From Fallopia convolvulus (taxonomy: Eukaryota > Streptophyta > Magnoliopsida > Caryophyllales > Polygonaceae): a stretch of 64,000 nt of DNA. Both the position numbers and the translations under genes were made by a program. Below the pieces are notes generated by a model, which worked only from the letters and a program-made list of their open reading frames with translations, ran no database searches and was not told the DNA's origin. Below, piece by piece: positions 33,900 to 46,409 of the stretch (position 1 is the first letter of the stretch; every line of letters begins with the position of its first letter). Where the stretch lies: the NCBI GenBank assembly GCA_964016875.1, contig OZ024734.1:54666622-54730621 (forward strand). Reading direction: 5' to 3'.

Positions 33900-34607
33900 A
33901 TGGTTTATCATCACACCTCAATCGCTTCTTGCAAGTCAACCCACAATCCCTCAACTGGAAATCGAACTATAACAGTAACCATGTCTGATTCCGTTGGCTC
34001 ATCAGAATCTTCCTTGAAATCAAGGCAGATGAACAAGAAAGGGAGGACTCTCAATTCACCTGTTCAAGTCCAACCCTCTTGTAATCCATCTCAATCCGCC
34101 ATTATCGACATCGTGATCTTGATGGCTGTAATTGGGGCATTTGGATTTCTGCTTTACCCTTATGTCAAATTCACATATGTGAAATTCAGGGAGATTGGGG
34201 ATCCAGTTATGTCTTTAGTCATAGAGGAAGTTCTTGAGTTTCCATTGATCTATGCTTCCTTAGGGCTTAGTTCAATGTGTGTGTCGGCTGCCATTTGGGC
34301 AACCGTGTTGGGTACGAGTCGAAAGTGTGGGAATTTGAATTGCAAAGGGCTTAGAAATGCAGCTGAGTTTGATATTCAGCTTGAGACTGAGGAATGTGTG
34401 AAAAGCTCTAATCTTTTGGTTAAGAGTAGTGTTAAGAGGGGCTTGTTTGAATTGGCACGCGATCATCACCGCGAATTGGAAGCCGAGCTTAAGAGAATGG
34501 CGCCGCCTAATGGACGGGCTGTTCTTGTGTTTAGGGCGAGATGTGGGTGTTCTGTTGGTAGAATGGAGGTTCCTGGATTGAGAAGGGCACAAAAGATCAA
34601 GAAGTGA
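33900..34607 (+). CDS. Two-TM protein, At5g19025-like (ribosomal L34e superfamily name)
   Basis: 235 residues from the ATG at 33900; upstream codons lack an ATG. Serine-rich N-terminal 60 residues are followed by two hydrophobic segments (IIDIVILMAVIGAFGFLLYP and IYASLGLSSMCVSAAIWATV). A conserved soluble part follows with RKCGNLNCKGLRNAAEFDIQ, LETEECVK and RARCGCSVGRMEVPG. This is the plant family annotated as ribosomal protein L34e superfamily or At5g19025-like; function is unknown and a ribosomal role is unlikely for a membrane protein. It has no intron. A probable 5' UTR precedes it. Confidence 0.85.
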   Translation: MVYHHTSIASCKSTHNPSTGNRTITVTMSDSVGSSESSLKSRQMNKKGRTLNSPVQVQPSCNPSQSAIIDIVILMAVIGAFGFLLYPYVKFTYVKFREIGDPVMSLVIEEVLEFPLIYASLGLSSMCVSAAIWATVLGTSRKCGNLNCKGLRNAAEFDIQLETEECVKSSNLLVKSSVKRGLFELARDHHRELEAELKRMAPPNGRAVLVFRARCGCSVGRMEVPGLRRAQKIKK

Positions 34608-36872
34608 AAAGTTTGATGGGGTTTTAGTGATTATTGCTTAGTTATGGAGTAGATAAGAATATCAAAAGTGTCACAATGGATGATGAGCTATGGAGAGTAT
34701 CTTGTACTTAAATAACTTCCATGGGAATAAGATGTAAGAATTACAATATACAGTTGGTTATACTGAGAATACAGAATCCTTTGTTTAGTTTTTTGATGTT
34801 GGATGCATTGTGTTTTAAGTTTAAGACTATTGATTGCTTTAATTTCTGATTGCTAGTTCATTTTGGGATCACATTTCATAGTCATTAAAAAGATCATGAA
34901 CCTTGTTCTCTTGTGAGTTGTGACTGTATTGTCTAAACATCATAGACCCAGTGCTGTTCCGCTTGAGCGGAATCTGGGGGTCAAGATGGACGCACCTCTG
35001 GCTTAAGGTAGAGGGGGTGCGCCGGGAAAGTTACTATATTATGTAAACATTGCAAAAATTGTATCTCTTTACCAATTACAATTTTTGCAAATGAATTGAA
35101 ATTGTATCTCTTCACCAACTACAAATTTTGTATCTGAATCTCTACTATGAATTTCTACTTAGGCCTAGTTTTCAGTAGAAACATCTTGTGAGCTCAACTA
35201 TTCTACTTAGGTCTACTATGGCTATGTAAGTGTAAGTTCTTTTTCCCTTAGCTAATTTTTGATGAAATATTTTCTTACTATGTACTGAAGTTTAAGTAAT
35301 TATTAAATTCTCTCTTGTAGGTAGAGAATTTACCGGGATATAGTACTATTAAAAATTTCTGACTATGCAGGCCCCATGAATTCAGTTGTTTCCTTCTGTT
35401 GTTGAAATCAATCTGTTTAATGTCAGAACATTGGATTCATCTTATGCATGTCTTCTTTTTGTCTGATTTTGAAGCCTTAGTTTTCTAGTTTTATTTAGAG
35501 ACTCAGAAAACCTGTCATTTCTTCATGCTTAACAAAAAAAAAAAAACACTTGCTGAAATTGCCATACTCATTCCATGTGACAATGTAGGCTGTTGACTGT
35601 TGAGACCTTGCTTTATTACATATACTTAATTACTTATCGGCCCAGTATAATAATCCCACTTAAGGTGGAATTTGGGTGGTCGAAACGAGATGTACGCACC
35701 CTTACCTAAGATAATCGAGAGGATGTTTCTGAAAGTCTTAGATGACAAGAGCAAGACGACTACGACAACAACAACAACAACATCTACCCAGATGGAAACC
35801 GAAGCGCGAGGTATCTGGGGGTCAAGATGTACATACCCTTGCCCCGAGTAGAAGTCGGGAGGGTCTTTCTGGCGCAAGACAAGAAAACGAAATTCAGTTA
35901 TGTGACAAAACTGAATTCAGCTATGCTTTATTACAGAAACTATTGGTTTGAAAATGGTCTTTTCCCCCTTTCAATAAACTGTGCAATTGTCTCATAGCAC
36001 TAGAGAGTTCAATTCCAGATGCTAAGTTATGATTTTGACATTTAGTTTCCAATGAGTTTATAGATTTATGGTTCATAGACATTATTCCTGTATTTGGGCA
36101 AGTGGGAAAGCTATCTATATCTTGTTATGGTACTAGAATTTCATGTTATATTCCCGTTTAGTGAAGTGATATAGATATTTGCACAAACTTATGCCAATTA
36201 GGACTCTTGTTTAACTTTTTCTAATTCCACTAAGAAAAAGCATATGCAACCTTATATGTTTTCTTGGTATACATGCACATATGTTGTGACTAGTATCCTT
36301 ATCATAGAAAGAACTAGTCATTATTTTCGCATCGGTTGATGATTTGTGATTTTGTTCAACTATTTTGCATTATCAAATCATTTTAAATGAAATGTACAAA
36401 CTGAGGATATGTATATGTATACAACTAGCCGTTATCATTGTTCAAGGAAATAACTCTAGTTTAATTTAGAGTTGGCTTATATATTGAACTGGATTCTCAA
36501 ATTTATTATGGAATTCCCAAGAACACACATCACTCTGCTTTATTGCCAAGTACTGAATTTGATCCAATAAACTGATCCAATGCTAGTTTAGTTAATTACC
36601 TTTGGTAGCATCCAACTGAGATGATATTTTAGTTTATTAGGTTTACTTAATATTGATTATTCATATTTTATGTATTTCCAATAAACCCTGACTAATTCCG
36701 CAAACCCTAAATTTAACTACCATGTAAACTTCTACTAGCCATCCATTGAACTTTCGTGATCTCTTCTTGCTAATTATACTTCTTTTTGGTTCATATAAAG
36801 CATAAAGTCATCATAACGGGAGATGGGGATCGAACTCATGACCACGAGGTCTGATACGCTACTAGGAGATTA
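34608..36872. other. Intergenic DNA with degenerate GGTCAAGATG repeats
   Basis: No gene was found. Three diverged segments share GGGGTCAAGATGNACGCACC-type sequence: about 34974-35030, 35672-35730 and 35812-35885. The motif is common in plant dispersed repeats. A CAACAACAACA run sits at 35764-35780. Confidence 0.5.
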
Positions 36873-38097
36873 TGTTGGGACAATTAGTTATATTGTTACG
36901 ATTTAGAATATTATTTGTTTCTTTTTATTTAAGGCTATAATTTTATATTTTAGTAAGGATAATATTTTAGCATTATGTTTTCCCTTATTAATTAGAGATT
37001 GAGGATCAAATGAGAACAATTCTTATCATGTAAAATGAGAATAATTCTCATCCGTTGATTTTGTGAGATTAAGGGTCTAGATGGGCTGCTATCAATACTC
37101 ACACTCCTTTATTTTTTTAAAGCTGAAAGAGTATTATTGTCATTTTACTATTCTTTATTTTTAATTTCACATTTCAGCCCTAAATTTCTCCTCCCTCTCT
37201 ACGTGATGAATGGCGACGTGATGAACGGCAACGACTTCGTGAGATTAATCTCGATCCCTCTTTCAATCTTGATCTCCCTTTCGATCTCGATCTCCCCTTC
37301 GTTCGATACACACTCTTGCTCCAAATTGAAGACAATTAATTTAGGTAAGTGGTTATGAAGAATACTTAAGAAGAGTTTAGTTTGATGGATGATTTGTTGC
37401 TTTCAAATTCCTAAATTTGTTGTTGTTTATGGTTCTTTGTTGTTTGAGATCATGGAGAAATGTGATGTACTCTTGGTTTTAGGATTGGAAACAAAATTTT
37501 ATAGAAATTAGAATTAAATTTGTATGCTTATTTGATTGCCCACAAAGTGTTTGATAAAATATCTCAATGAACATGTTTTTCTAAAATGTCTTGGAATATT
37601 TTCAGTGATGCTTTCGTGTATATGTCTATGCCTATTTATTCATATTGACTAGTAGGAGATTGTTTTGAATCAACAATTAGCACCGTTGTGACCTTTGCTA
37701 GATCCTTTCACTTACAATACGTATTATTTTATATGAACCACATTGTTATTTTCAGTGAACCTTCTTGTTTAATATTATGAACCACAATGATAATATTTGT
37801 GAACCAATTGAAAAACGGTATTTTGCCCATTTTTAATAGATCTCTTATTTTTTTTCCCTTTTTATTAACATTAGAACTGATAGAGATTGCAAAATAAAGA
37901 TTTGTGTATGTTTTTTGCATTTCAATTTGAAGGATTTGGGTAGAAAAAGTGGTTGATTTATTCAAACTTGTTTGACTGCCCACCAAGTGTTTGATAAAAT
38001 GCCTAAACCTTTTTTCCCTCATAGAAACCCAAAATCTTGCTTGATTGCTTGAATGTTAGATGAACTTATGGCTATTAGTTGTTTGTTGCACATTCAT

Positions 38098-38180
38098 GGA
38101 CTGGATTTTGTTGGTAACTATGTCTAGGTGATTTTGTTGGTGACTATGTCTAGGTGGTTTTTGATAAAATGTCTAGGTGG
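38098..38180 (+). repeat. Short tandem repeat GATTTTGTTGGT(A/G)ACTATGTC
   Basis: Two and a half units of about 32 bp end in TATGTCTAGGTG, inside the MULE-like element. Confidence 0.75.
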
Positions 38181-39421
38181 GACTGAATTACCTTTTTGGT
38201 TGATCCCTTTGAACAGAAGCCACCTGATCTTGTTTTATAATTCCTTTTCTTTCATGAATTTATAAAGGGGAAGAAAGAGATGGGCTTTAATTTGTTAAGG
38301 GAGTGATTGAAATGGGATTATGAGCTTTACATATGTTAATAAAGCAATTCCTAGTATTGTTGCTTTATTTAAGTGTGATTATTTCCTGTGCTTTTGTACA
38401 TGTCCAAGACAAAAGAAAAAAATTATGATTGTGAACGGAATTCAGTTATAAACATTTGAAGTGAACTAAAAGAAACTGGTCAATTGGTTTCCAAATCCAC
38501 CAAAAGTGACCCATTTTGATATAGTTTATGTCAAATATTGTTGTTATTAGCATGAACCGCATTATGATTTTAAATGAACCTTAATGTGTACTATTATGAA
38601 CCGGAATGACAATCTTTGTGAACCAAAATAACAACAGTATTTTGCACATTTTTATTGCTCATTATGTGTTCTATGTTGCTTCTAAATTAACTTAATATTT
38701 TTTCCTTTTTATTATTGTAGGTTGTTCATCAAGCTCCAGTCAAATTTGTCGGCATGCTTGTTTTTGTGACCAATACATTTATGAACCACATTAAATGCTA
38801 AGAATTATTCCATTGCTTCAACGTGTCATCGTAATACAAAATTTTGGCCAAAGGAACCTTGCATGCTTAAAGGAAGGATCAATTACAATCACTTCATATG
38901 CACCACTATAGAAAATGCAAGCTTATTGAATTTCCGAGATACTCCATGCTCCATCTTTGTTTACTTCTAAGGATTATTTTACGATGTTGGTAATGATCGT
39001 GGATGTGGTTGTTATCCTATGTATGTTTTATTATAATCTTGTATTTGAATAGATTATTGTAATTTTTATTATCAAGGAACTAATAAAATTCTTAATGTTT
39101 TGATGCATATGCACTCGAGCTGCTATGTTAAATTTGATGAACTTTATTGACAATTGTTATGAACCTAACAATATAAAGACATGAACCAATAGACCAAATA
39201 TTATGAAGTGAACAATATGAACCATTAGATGAAATATTATGAACCTTTGCTGATAAATATATGAACCAAATAAACAAATATCATGCACCGAAATAACAAC
39301 TAATACGACTTAAAAGACATGAATCGTAAGATAAAATATTATAAAACCAAAGCTTATAAAATTATGAATCAAAAGAAGAACTATATATAATGAACCAAAA
39401 GACATGAACCGTATCAGGAAT

Positions 39422-39491
39422 AGCCTATGTGGGATTTGAACCCGCATCTATGCGCATAGGCACATTGCTCTACCATTTGAGCTAATAGGCT
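39422..39491 (-). ncRNA. tRNA-like sequence, probably degenerate
   Basis: On the minus strand the ends AGCCTAT and ATAGGCT pair over 7 bp. A D-arm GCTC...GAGC is present, and box A (TAGCTCAAATGG) and box B (GGTTCAAATCC) look like intact Pol III promoters. The anticodon arm TGTGC/GCATA leaves only a 6-nt loop, the variable loop is short, the T-stem has one C-A mismatch and total length is 70 nt. I cannot assign an anticodon. It is likely a tRNA-derived remnant captured in the transposon. Confidence 0.55.
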
Positions 39492-41925
39492 ACTAAATGA
39501 CATAAATTATATAGACACTTATTAAGAACTTAAGCATACAAAATAATGAATCAATAGAATAATTATTATGAACCTCATTTCCAAAAAACTAGCTTCTAAG
39601 GCAAAATCAAAATTTGATATACAATGAACCATACTATAGACTAGCATGAACCTATGCTTTAAAATACATGAACCACACTTTAAATTACTTCAAACATTTT
39701 TAATACATTAGCATGCATTAAATATATAATACACAATAGTATTAATTTGTGCTTAATCAAGCATAAAATAAGCATTTGAATTGCAAGGAACATATGCTTT
39801 TAAATATAAAAATAAAAAATAACCTAACAAGTACACTAAAAAACTTATGAATCAAACTTTGACGTACTATGAACCATACTATAGAATAGCATGAGCCTAT
39901 GATTTAAAATTCATGAACAAAACTTTTTACCATCAGCAATTAAACTACAAATGAAAACGGAGAATTCAAATCTAAAGATTACAATATGCAATCTCTTTCT
40001 CAAAAAGTCTCTAATTGCTCATGTTATATACTATCACTAAACAAGATTGTGAATTTGTTGATTGAGAAGCAAAAGAAATGGCAATACAACTCATGTTATA
40101 GGTCGACAAACAATAATAAATATTGTACATCAACGATTGAAATGCCAAGAATCGTTATATATTTTCTATCTAATAGTCAACTACTTAACAAAAATATATA
40201 ATATTCTTCAAAAGCCTAGCAATTAAAATAAACCACATATAAAAGAACATGCTTTTATACTAAGCTCTAATTTACAGAACTAATTTGAAACAAGCATTTG
40301 GATAAAGTGAAGATATAGTGTTGAAGAAGAGGTGAATATAAATGAGATTAGTAGTTGACAATTTACATAATCGATCATTCAAAATCCGGTTTATTAAATT
40401 GATCAAAATCTTGCCTTAAACCTTTAAGTAAAAATCAGACATAAGAGCTTCAGAATATGTTGTAACTTGTTTTTTCAGGACACATGGTACAAGAGCATCA
40501 AACATAAGAGCTTCGAATTTACGGCTTAGTCTCAAGAGAAATATGAACGTGAATGACAATCTCTAATTCTTCTCCCATACACGAAGATGAAATATCCAAT
40601 CAAAACCCTAAACCATAGAGTAAAAATTGGTTCGTACCTTCATCAATTGCCTTCACTATTGTTGATTTGAAACATTAATCGATCAAAATCGAGCGAGAGT
40701 AGACATGGAGGGGACGGAATCGTTCGAGCGAGCGTCGTTGGTGTACTTCGGTCGTCGTTCATGTGAAAGAGAGAGATGGAGAGAACGAGATCTGTTTTTC
40801 ATTCATTGAATCAAGATAAGAACAACAGTTGTGGGGGTATTTTTAACTTTGAACTAAAAAATTAGCAAAATTACAATATATGCCACCGCGAGTCATATTA
40901 TTCTATTTTTTTTCCAAATCAATATAAACTAATCTCCACCATTGATTTTTCTAATCCAATGGTACATATTTATTCTCATTTCTCATTATAAGACTATATA
41001 TCACTAGAATTGGACTCATTAATTAATTAGGGTTTAGTGGTAGATTAGGTTTAGTGGTAGACTTAGTATAAATACTCTCCTGATGTTATATTTTTGATCA
41101 TCAAGAAATAAATTACTTTGCCCTAGTCTCTCTATCTCGTCTGATTCTCCCTCCGGCCGCCAGACCTTTCACCAATCTCTCGTCACTTTTCACCTCCGGC
41201 CGCCTGGCCATTCTACCCTTTCCCTTCAATTGGTTACAAAATTATACAGGTTAGTAATAGCCTATATCAAGGCCACGAAATATCATACTTATAGACTTAT
41301 AGTAGTGACGGAAGCAGAACTTATTGGAAGCAAGTGTACAAATTTTAGCGGTAAAATAGATTGGGACGAAAGTCATGGCTATGGGTAGAGTTTCATCGTG
41401 ATTGTTAATTGATATGATATAGTCGTCGTGTCGAAAAATAAAATGGTCAAAAAACTATCATATTCAAAAAATTTAGACCGAATTAACTGGCGATATTTTG
41501 ACTTTTTAAAAATAAATATTACAAAAATAATGTTATTTTTACATGTTTTGGTCAAAACGATATCGTTTTGACACTTTAGATAATGTGTGAAACAATTATA
41601 GTAATATATCATAAAAACCCAAAGAGGATATCGACTGATCAAATTAACTATACTAATTAATCCAGTTGGATCGCCGCACGATGAACCATATCATTACCCT
41701 AAACCATTACCTTGAGCAGCTTCTATATACATTTAATGTTGTAACAATGACTTAAAACTACATATTATGAATGCAATGCATTCAAATCCACATATATTGA
41801 CCTGTGGGGCTAGAATCATTTTGTCCATTTTTCTTAAAAAAAAAAAAACTAGAATCAGGTGTTAACTAATTAATTAGAGGCATCTACTAGCCGAGGCCCC
41901 ATCACACCAAGCTCACAGGAGCAAG

Positions 41926-41933
41926 TATATAAA
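41926..41933 (+). promoter_or_regulatory. TATA box of the aquaporin gene
   Basis: TATATAAA stands 122 bp before the ATG, the expected distance for a short 5' UTR. Confidence 0.55.
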
Positions 41934-42054
41934 TTGCATGTGTACTTAATTTTAGTGTGGGACGTTCAATTCATATATCTCCTTCAAAAGTTATAAGCTT
42001 TATATTTTCCTCGATCTCTCTTTTTAATTCAAATTAACTCAAAAAGAATTTGTA

Positions 42055-45000
42055 ATGGAAGAAACACAGCAAGTCTCAACTCCGGTAGGAAGAACCACTC
42101 AAATTCTGCAACCTCACTTTGTGAGAAAGGTAAGAAAAAATGACTTGTAATAATATTAAGTATCAATTTCGAGAAAAAAAAAAATATGTTTGGTGCGACT
42201 CTTGTCGTGTGCGTGCAGGTGGTGGCGGAGACGATAGCGACGTACCTTCTAGTGTTCGTGACATGCGGGGCAGGGGCGATGAGCGCGGCGGACGAGCGGA
42301 GGGTGTCGAAGCTGGCGGCATCGGTGGCGGGTGGACTCATCGTCACTGTTATGATCTATGCGGTCGGACACATCTCCGGAGCCCACATGAACCCCGCCGT
42401 CACCCTCGCCTTTGCCGCCGTCCGCCACTTCCCTTGGTACCAGGTTAAGTTTCTCTCCTTCAATCTAAAAAATAATATCGATTAACCACTAATCGGGGTT
42501 GATTATATTTAGAGATTTAATTTCGAATTCTCAAGAATATGATTATGATTTATGATCGTTCGAACCATCATTAAGGGTCCGTTCAATCGCCAACCCAAGA
42601 GCTTTCTCCTGCTAGCCCAACAAGATAGCTGGAAATTAAGATGTCCCCTTGGGAATAGAAGAGTGCGAAATTAATTTAGAGATTTGCCGCTCTCATTCGC
42701 GGAAAAAAATTCCAAAAACACTGGTATCGAACAAAGCCTAAGTCAAACGAGATGGATCACATATCTTACCAAGACCATTATAAAATAAACTCATACCCAA
42801 AATTAATCTAGTACTAAGGATAAGCTTCAAAGTAAGATGCAAGAAGTTGCGAAGAGGTAGCTTAGTACGAGGTGTGCTTTCTATGAAATTGGAATTGAGA
42901 TAAAGTAAATGTTGATTATACCGGTAACATGGGAAGAGCATGTGTTGCATGTTATCGGTGGAGCCAAATTATTAGAATGGTGGGTTCCTATGGGAAACAT
43001 ACTTTTTAGGTCATCTATTTCATTAGTGACGTTTGGTTTGATTAATTAGTTAATCACACTCTATGCCAAATATTATGTTATGAATATTTTATTTAGATTC
43101 TCAAAATGGGGTATCAAAGTTTAAAATATTTTTTCCAAAATGGGGTAGCAAGTTTCTAATCTCTTAACATATTTATATTTCAAATTTTAATTTAAAAAAA
43201 TTCTTGTTGTAACGAGAATGATAAAAGTGTAAAGAACGATATAAAGATTTACGTGGTTCATTAATGATGTGTTCCAAGAGAAGAGAAACTAAATTCTTAT
43301 TAGGGAGACTAAACAGAACAAATTACAATAATACGATGTTAATTAAGTATATAAAACGACTTGTGAAACCCTAATCAGATTATGGATCATAAGTCTAAAA
43401 CAGATCACGATTAGCCATCGTCGTGGGACATTGCCCCCCCCCCCCCCCCTACTAGGGCATGGATCAGCCCCATGCTCCTCCTTAATTTTTTTTTTTTGTT
43501 TTTTTCTCTTTCATGTCAATTTATCTCTTGTTCTACCATATATATATATATATATATATTAAAATTTTATTTTATTGAATTTTTTTTTTTAATTTGGTGG
43601 ACTTAGAAAATTCCACCACAACAACAATATGTTTTTTGCATGTGGCCAGGATAAATAAAACAAGCCCCTGAAAATCTGAAATTGCATTTTCTGGGCCCTT
43701 ATTTATTTAAGGAATTGTATGTGTGGCACTTCTCAGGTAGCTAAATATTAATGATTGTTAATCAGGACCAATACTATAAATTACAAGAATTGACACATAT
43801 ATAAGGACTACTCGATCATGTCATGCCCATTTGTATATTTATTGGACAGCTCCTTCCTTTATCATCTTCAAAGTTATGAAATTAACACCACACATTATAT
43901 AAATTATTTTAACAAAAATCTAGATACAACATGGGTCGGGTTATGTTACTTATGTACATGGATGGAGCCATTCTACCACTTATCCGCGAATGAAAATGAT
44001 CTATTCATCACCCGTGAAATGCTTGATTCATTCGATCCATCCATCATCAGCCCGTAGCTTATTTAAGTGGTTTGTCCACCTACAAAACCGATATAAATTT
44101 CTTTATTTTCACTGCTTTTAAGGGGATAATTCCATCTACAAGACTGAGTAGAAAGGCCAAAAAAATCAATACTCCGTATTTAGCATGATTTAATATATAC
44201 AAGTCAATTGTCAATACGCCATTCAAATGAAAATAAAGACGATCATACACATGTCAAAACCACAACTTATGGAAATTAAATAAAACTGTCGGGTCGTATC
44301 AGTGGGTGATGAGTTCGGTTATTCAGATGATACACTCTAATCCGTATTCAATCCATAGCCTGTTTCACTCATTATCTAAACCATCGACCATCACTAACTA
44401 TATAATATTGTTCGGATTTTCTCCCTTATATTCAGATCGGGTTATTTAGATTGATTGGTCATCCACGGACAATTTCCAACCCTACATTAAAGGTTCTTAG
44501 TTAACTTTGGGGCAAGGTGTAACCTCAAGGAGCCTAATGGAACAAGACAGGAATCGGGTCTGACAGATCGCATGTTCGATTCCCCACTAGTCTCTTTGAG
44601 GTGAGGCAAATGTAAATCCCCTTATAAGAGCTCTATAAGTCCTTGGGCCTTTCCTATCCTTAGACTGAGACGTCATCCCCTCACCCTAAATTCTTACTAC
44701 AAAAATTTTACGAGTGGTGTTTGGTTAACATTTAGTTTTTACGGGTGATTTCTTTCAAACTATGAGTTTTACGAGTGATTTTATGCAAAATACCATATTT
44801 AATGGGTGATTTCTTTCAAACTATGAGTTTTACGAGTGATTTTATGCAAAATACCATATTTAATGGCTCAATATAATGAATGGTACGTATTGATGGAATT
44901 GCAGGTACCATTCTACGCAGCAGCACAGCTAACCGGAGCCATCTCGGCCGGGTTCACTCTTAGAATATTACTGGACCCCATTAAACACGTGGGGACCACG

Positions 45001-45842
45001 TCGCCAAGTGGGACCCAACTCCAAGCTCTTATTATGGAGATTGTTGTTACCTTCTCCATGATGTTCATCACCTCTGCTGTTGCTACTGATACCAAAGCTG
45101 TATGTACATAAATCCTAAGTTAATTTACACATCATTTCATTTGGCCAAATTATAAGTACTAATTACATGTCATTTTATTAATGTTGCTTAACAGATTGGC
45201 GAATTGGCTGGCATTGCAGTGGGATCTGCAGTTTGCATTACTTCTATTTTGGCCGGGTAAGTTTAGATATCATGATGAAATCAAATCTCCATACGTAAAT
45301 AAATTAGATCGACTAAATAGAGTATGAATATCGTGCGGAATAAACGCTTTGCGTAAATATGCGGCAAGTAAAAGTGTATCATAAAGCTTTAAAAGTGCAT
45401 CTTAGAGCTTCAAAAGTGCTCAAATATTCTACAAAAATCTATCTTTCTGTCAACATATTTTTCCCTAATTTACAAAATGCTCAAATATCCACATCATCTA
45501 CACGGATTGGATCATTTATGTGTCATAATAAGCGTGTCATGAACGTGCAGACCGATTTCGGGTGGATCGATGAACCCGGCAAGGAGCCTAGGGCCAGCTC
45601 TAGCCAGTGACTATTACAAGGGAATATGGGTATACATTGTAGGACCAGTCATTGGAACACTTCTTGGAGCATGGACTTACAATTTCATTAGGGTTTCCGA
45701 CAATCCCGTACATGCCATATCTCCCCACCAATCCCTCTCGTTCAAACTGCGACGAAACAAGAGCAATTGCGTCGAGGATCACCATGTGGCGACAACAGTC
45801 ACCAACAAGGAATCTCGTCTAAGTTCCGATGATTGTTATTAA
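42055..45842 (+). CDS. NIP2: NIP2-type aquaporin (NIP III, putative silicon/metalloid channel)
   Basis: Five exons: 42055-42129, 42219-42443, 44905-45099, 45195-45256 and 45551-45842, giving 282 residues. It is closest to rice Lsi1 (NIP2;1). Both NPA motifs are intact (SGAHMNPAV at residues 79-86 and [10 protein letters not shown]). The ar/R filter is Gly63, Ser182, Gly191 and Arg197, the GSGR set that defines NIP III, wide enough for silicic acid, boric acid, arsenite and urea. The two NPA motifs are separated by exactly 108 residues, the spacing linked with silicon permeability. Six TM helices are expected in the plasma membrane. Intron 2 is 2.46 kb and full of repeats. The N-terminus is short (about 25 residues before TM1). 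Transport itself is inferred. Confidence 0.92.
42575..42738. mobile_element. Tourist/PIF-like MITE in aquaporin intron 2
   Basis: Termini GGGTCCGTTCAATCG and TATCGAACAAAGCC are imperfect inverted repeats, flanked by TAA on both sides. The element is 164 bp and resembles the MITE at 32786. Confidence 0.65.
43435..43561. repeat. Poly-C and TA microsatellites in aquaporin intron 2
   Basis: A run of about 16 C at 43434-43449 and (TA)n at 43540-43558. Both are simple repeats prone to length variation. Confidence 0.85.
44740..44865 (+). repeat. 59-bp tandem duplication next to aquaporin exon 3
   Basis: Two near-identical units containing GGGTGATTTCTTTCAAACTA, GAGTTTTACGAGTGATTTTA and GCAAAATACCATATTTAATG end just before the acceptor of exon 3 (44905). 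Confidence 0.85.
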
Positions 45843-46409
45843 TTAGGTGGAGAGATCTCAACTATGTTACCCGAAAACTTTGATAGGCGCGCGAGGACAA
45901 TGTTTCATGTTTTCGTTTTGTGTCGGAAATGGAAACTTGAATACTCGTTTAGTAATGTAAAATTCATGGAAACGATGTGTTTTTCCGCATCCATGTTATT
46001 TTCGTGTCTGTATCCGTGGAACATAGATCTCCGCGAGTCTATATATATAGTACTTCTTGTCTCATGTGCGCCTTGTAAATTTTTTTATGAAAAAGGTTTA
46101 ATCTATTCCAGTAAGTGCAAGAAGAATTTCGATCTTTTGAGAAAATTTGAATGATAAACTAGATAAAATGAATGTATAAAACAAAAAAACATGTTTTGCT
46201 CATCTTTTTGGAAAATTTGTACTACCCATCTGTCCCGTATTATGTGTGGTTCATTTGCTGATCCGCCCAACCGTTTTGGCTGTCATTTTTTATAACCTCT
46301 CGAAAGTTTTTGAAATTTTTTGTGCATGCTTGAAATTTTTTGCACATGCACAAACATGTTCTCCGATTGTCCAATTTTGCACGGCCCTGCCTACTTGAAT
46401 CTAGTCATG

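Larger units (their letters stand above)
37734..39920 (+). repeat. 22-bp phased TGAACC arrays
   Basis: TGAACC or a one-base variant starts at 37734, 37756, 37778, 37800; 38553, 38575, 38597, 38619; 39160, 39182; 39218, 39240, 39262, 39284; 39625, 39647, 39669; and 39848, 39870, 39892, 39914. Steps within each run are exactly 22 bp. The 16 bp between motifs are AT-rich and poorly conserved. Confidence 0.9.
36996..41021. mobile_element. MULE-like non-autonomous element, 4.0 kb, with 22-bp motif arrays
   Basis: A perfect 9-bp duplication ATTAATTAG (36987-36995 and 41022-41030) flanks it, the size typical of Mutator-like elements. The ends share imperfect inverted similarity over about 75 bp (AAATGAGAATAA followed by CC(G/A)TTG). 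Inner GC-rich segments (37195-37330 and 40680-40790) are also inverted relatives. It has no transposase ORF. Internal DNA holds TGAACC motifs spaced exactly 22 bp, a larger direct repeat (37756-37840 against 38575-38660) and a tRNA-like sequence. Confidence 0.7.
36873..41248 (+). mobile_element. Solo LTR split by a MULE-like insertion
   Basis: The left part (36873-36995) begins TGTTGGGACAATTAG. The right part (41031-41248) has a TATA-like TATAAATACTC and ends AAAATTATACA. Flanks GATTA/GGTTA form a 5-bp target duplication with one mismatch. Without the insertion it would be about 345 bp. Inside, ATTAATTAG stands on both sides of the nested element. Confidence 0.65.

Noticed and set aside
37734..39920. 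CRISPR-like array (regularly spaced repeats)
   Set aside because: The repeated word is only 6 bp with a 22-bp period, far below CRISPR repeat lengths, and this is a plant nuclear genome.
41379..41642. 87-codon minus-strand ORF upstream of the aquaporin
   Set aside because: AT-rich, no domain and no start context.
43818..44057. 79-codon ORF in aquaporin intron 2
   Set aside because: No domain, and splicing of exon 2 to exon 3 removes it.
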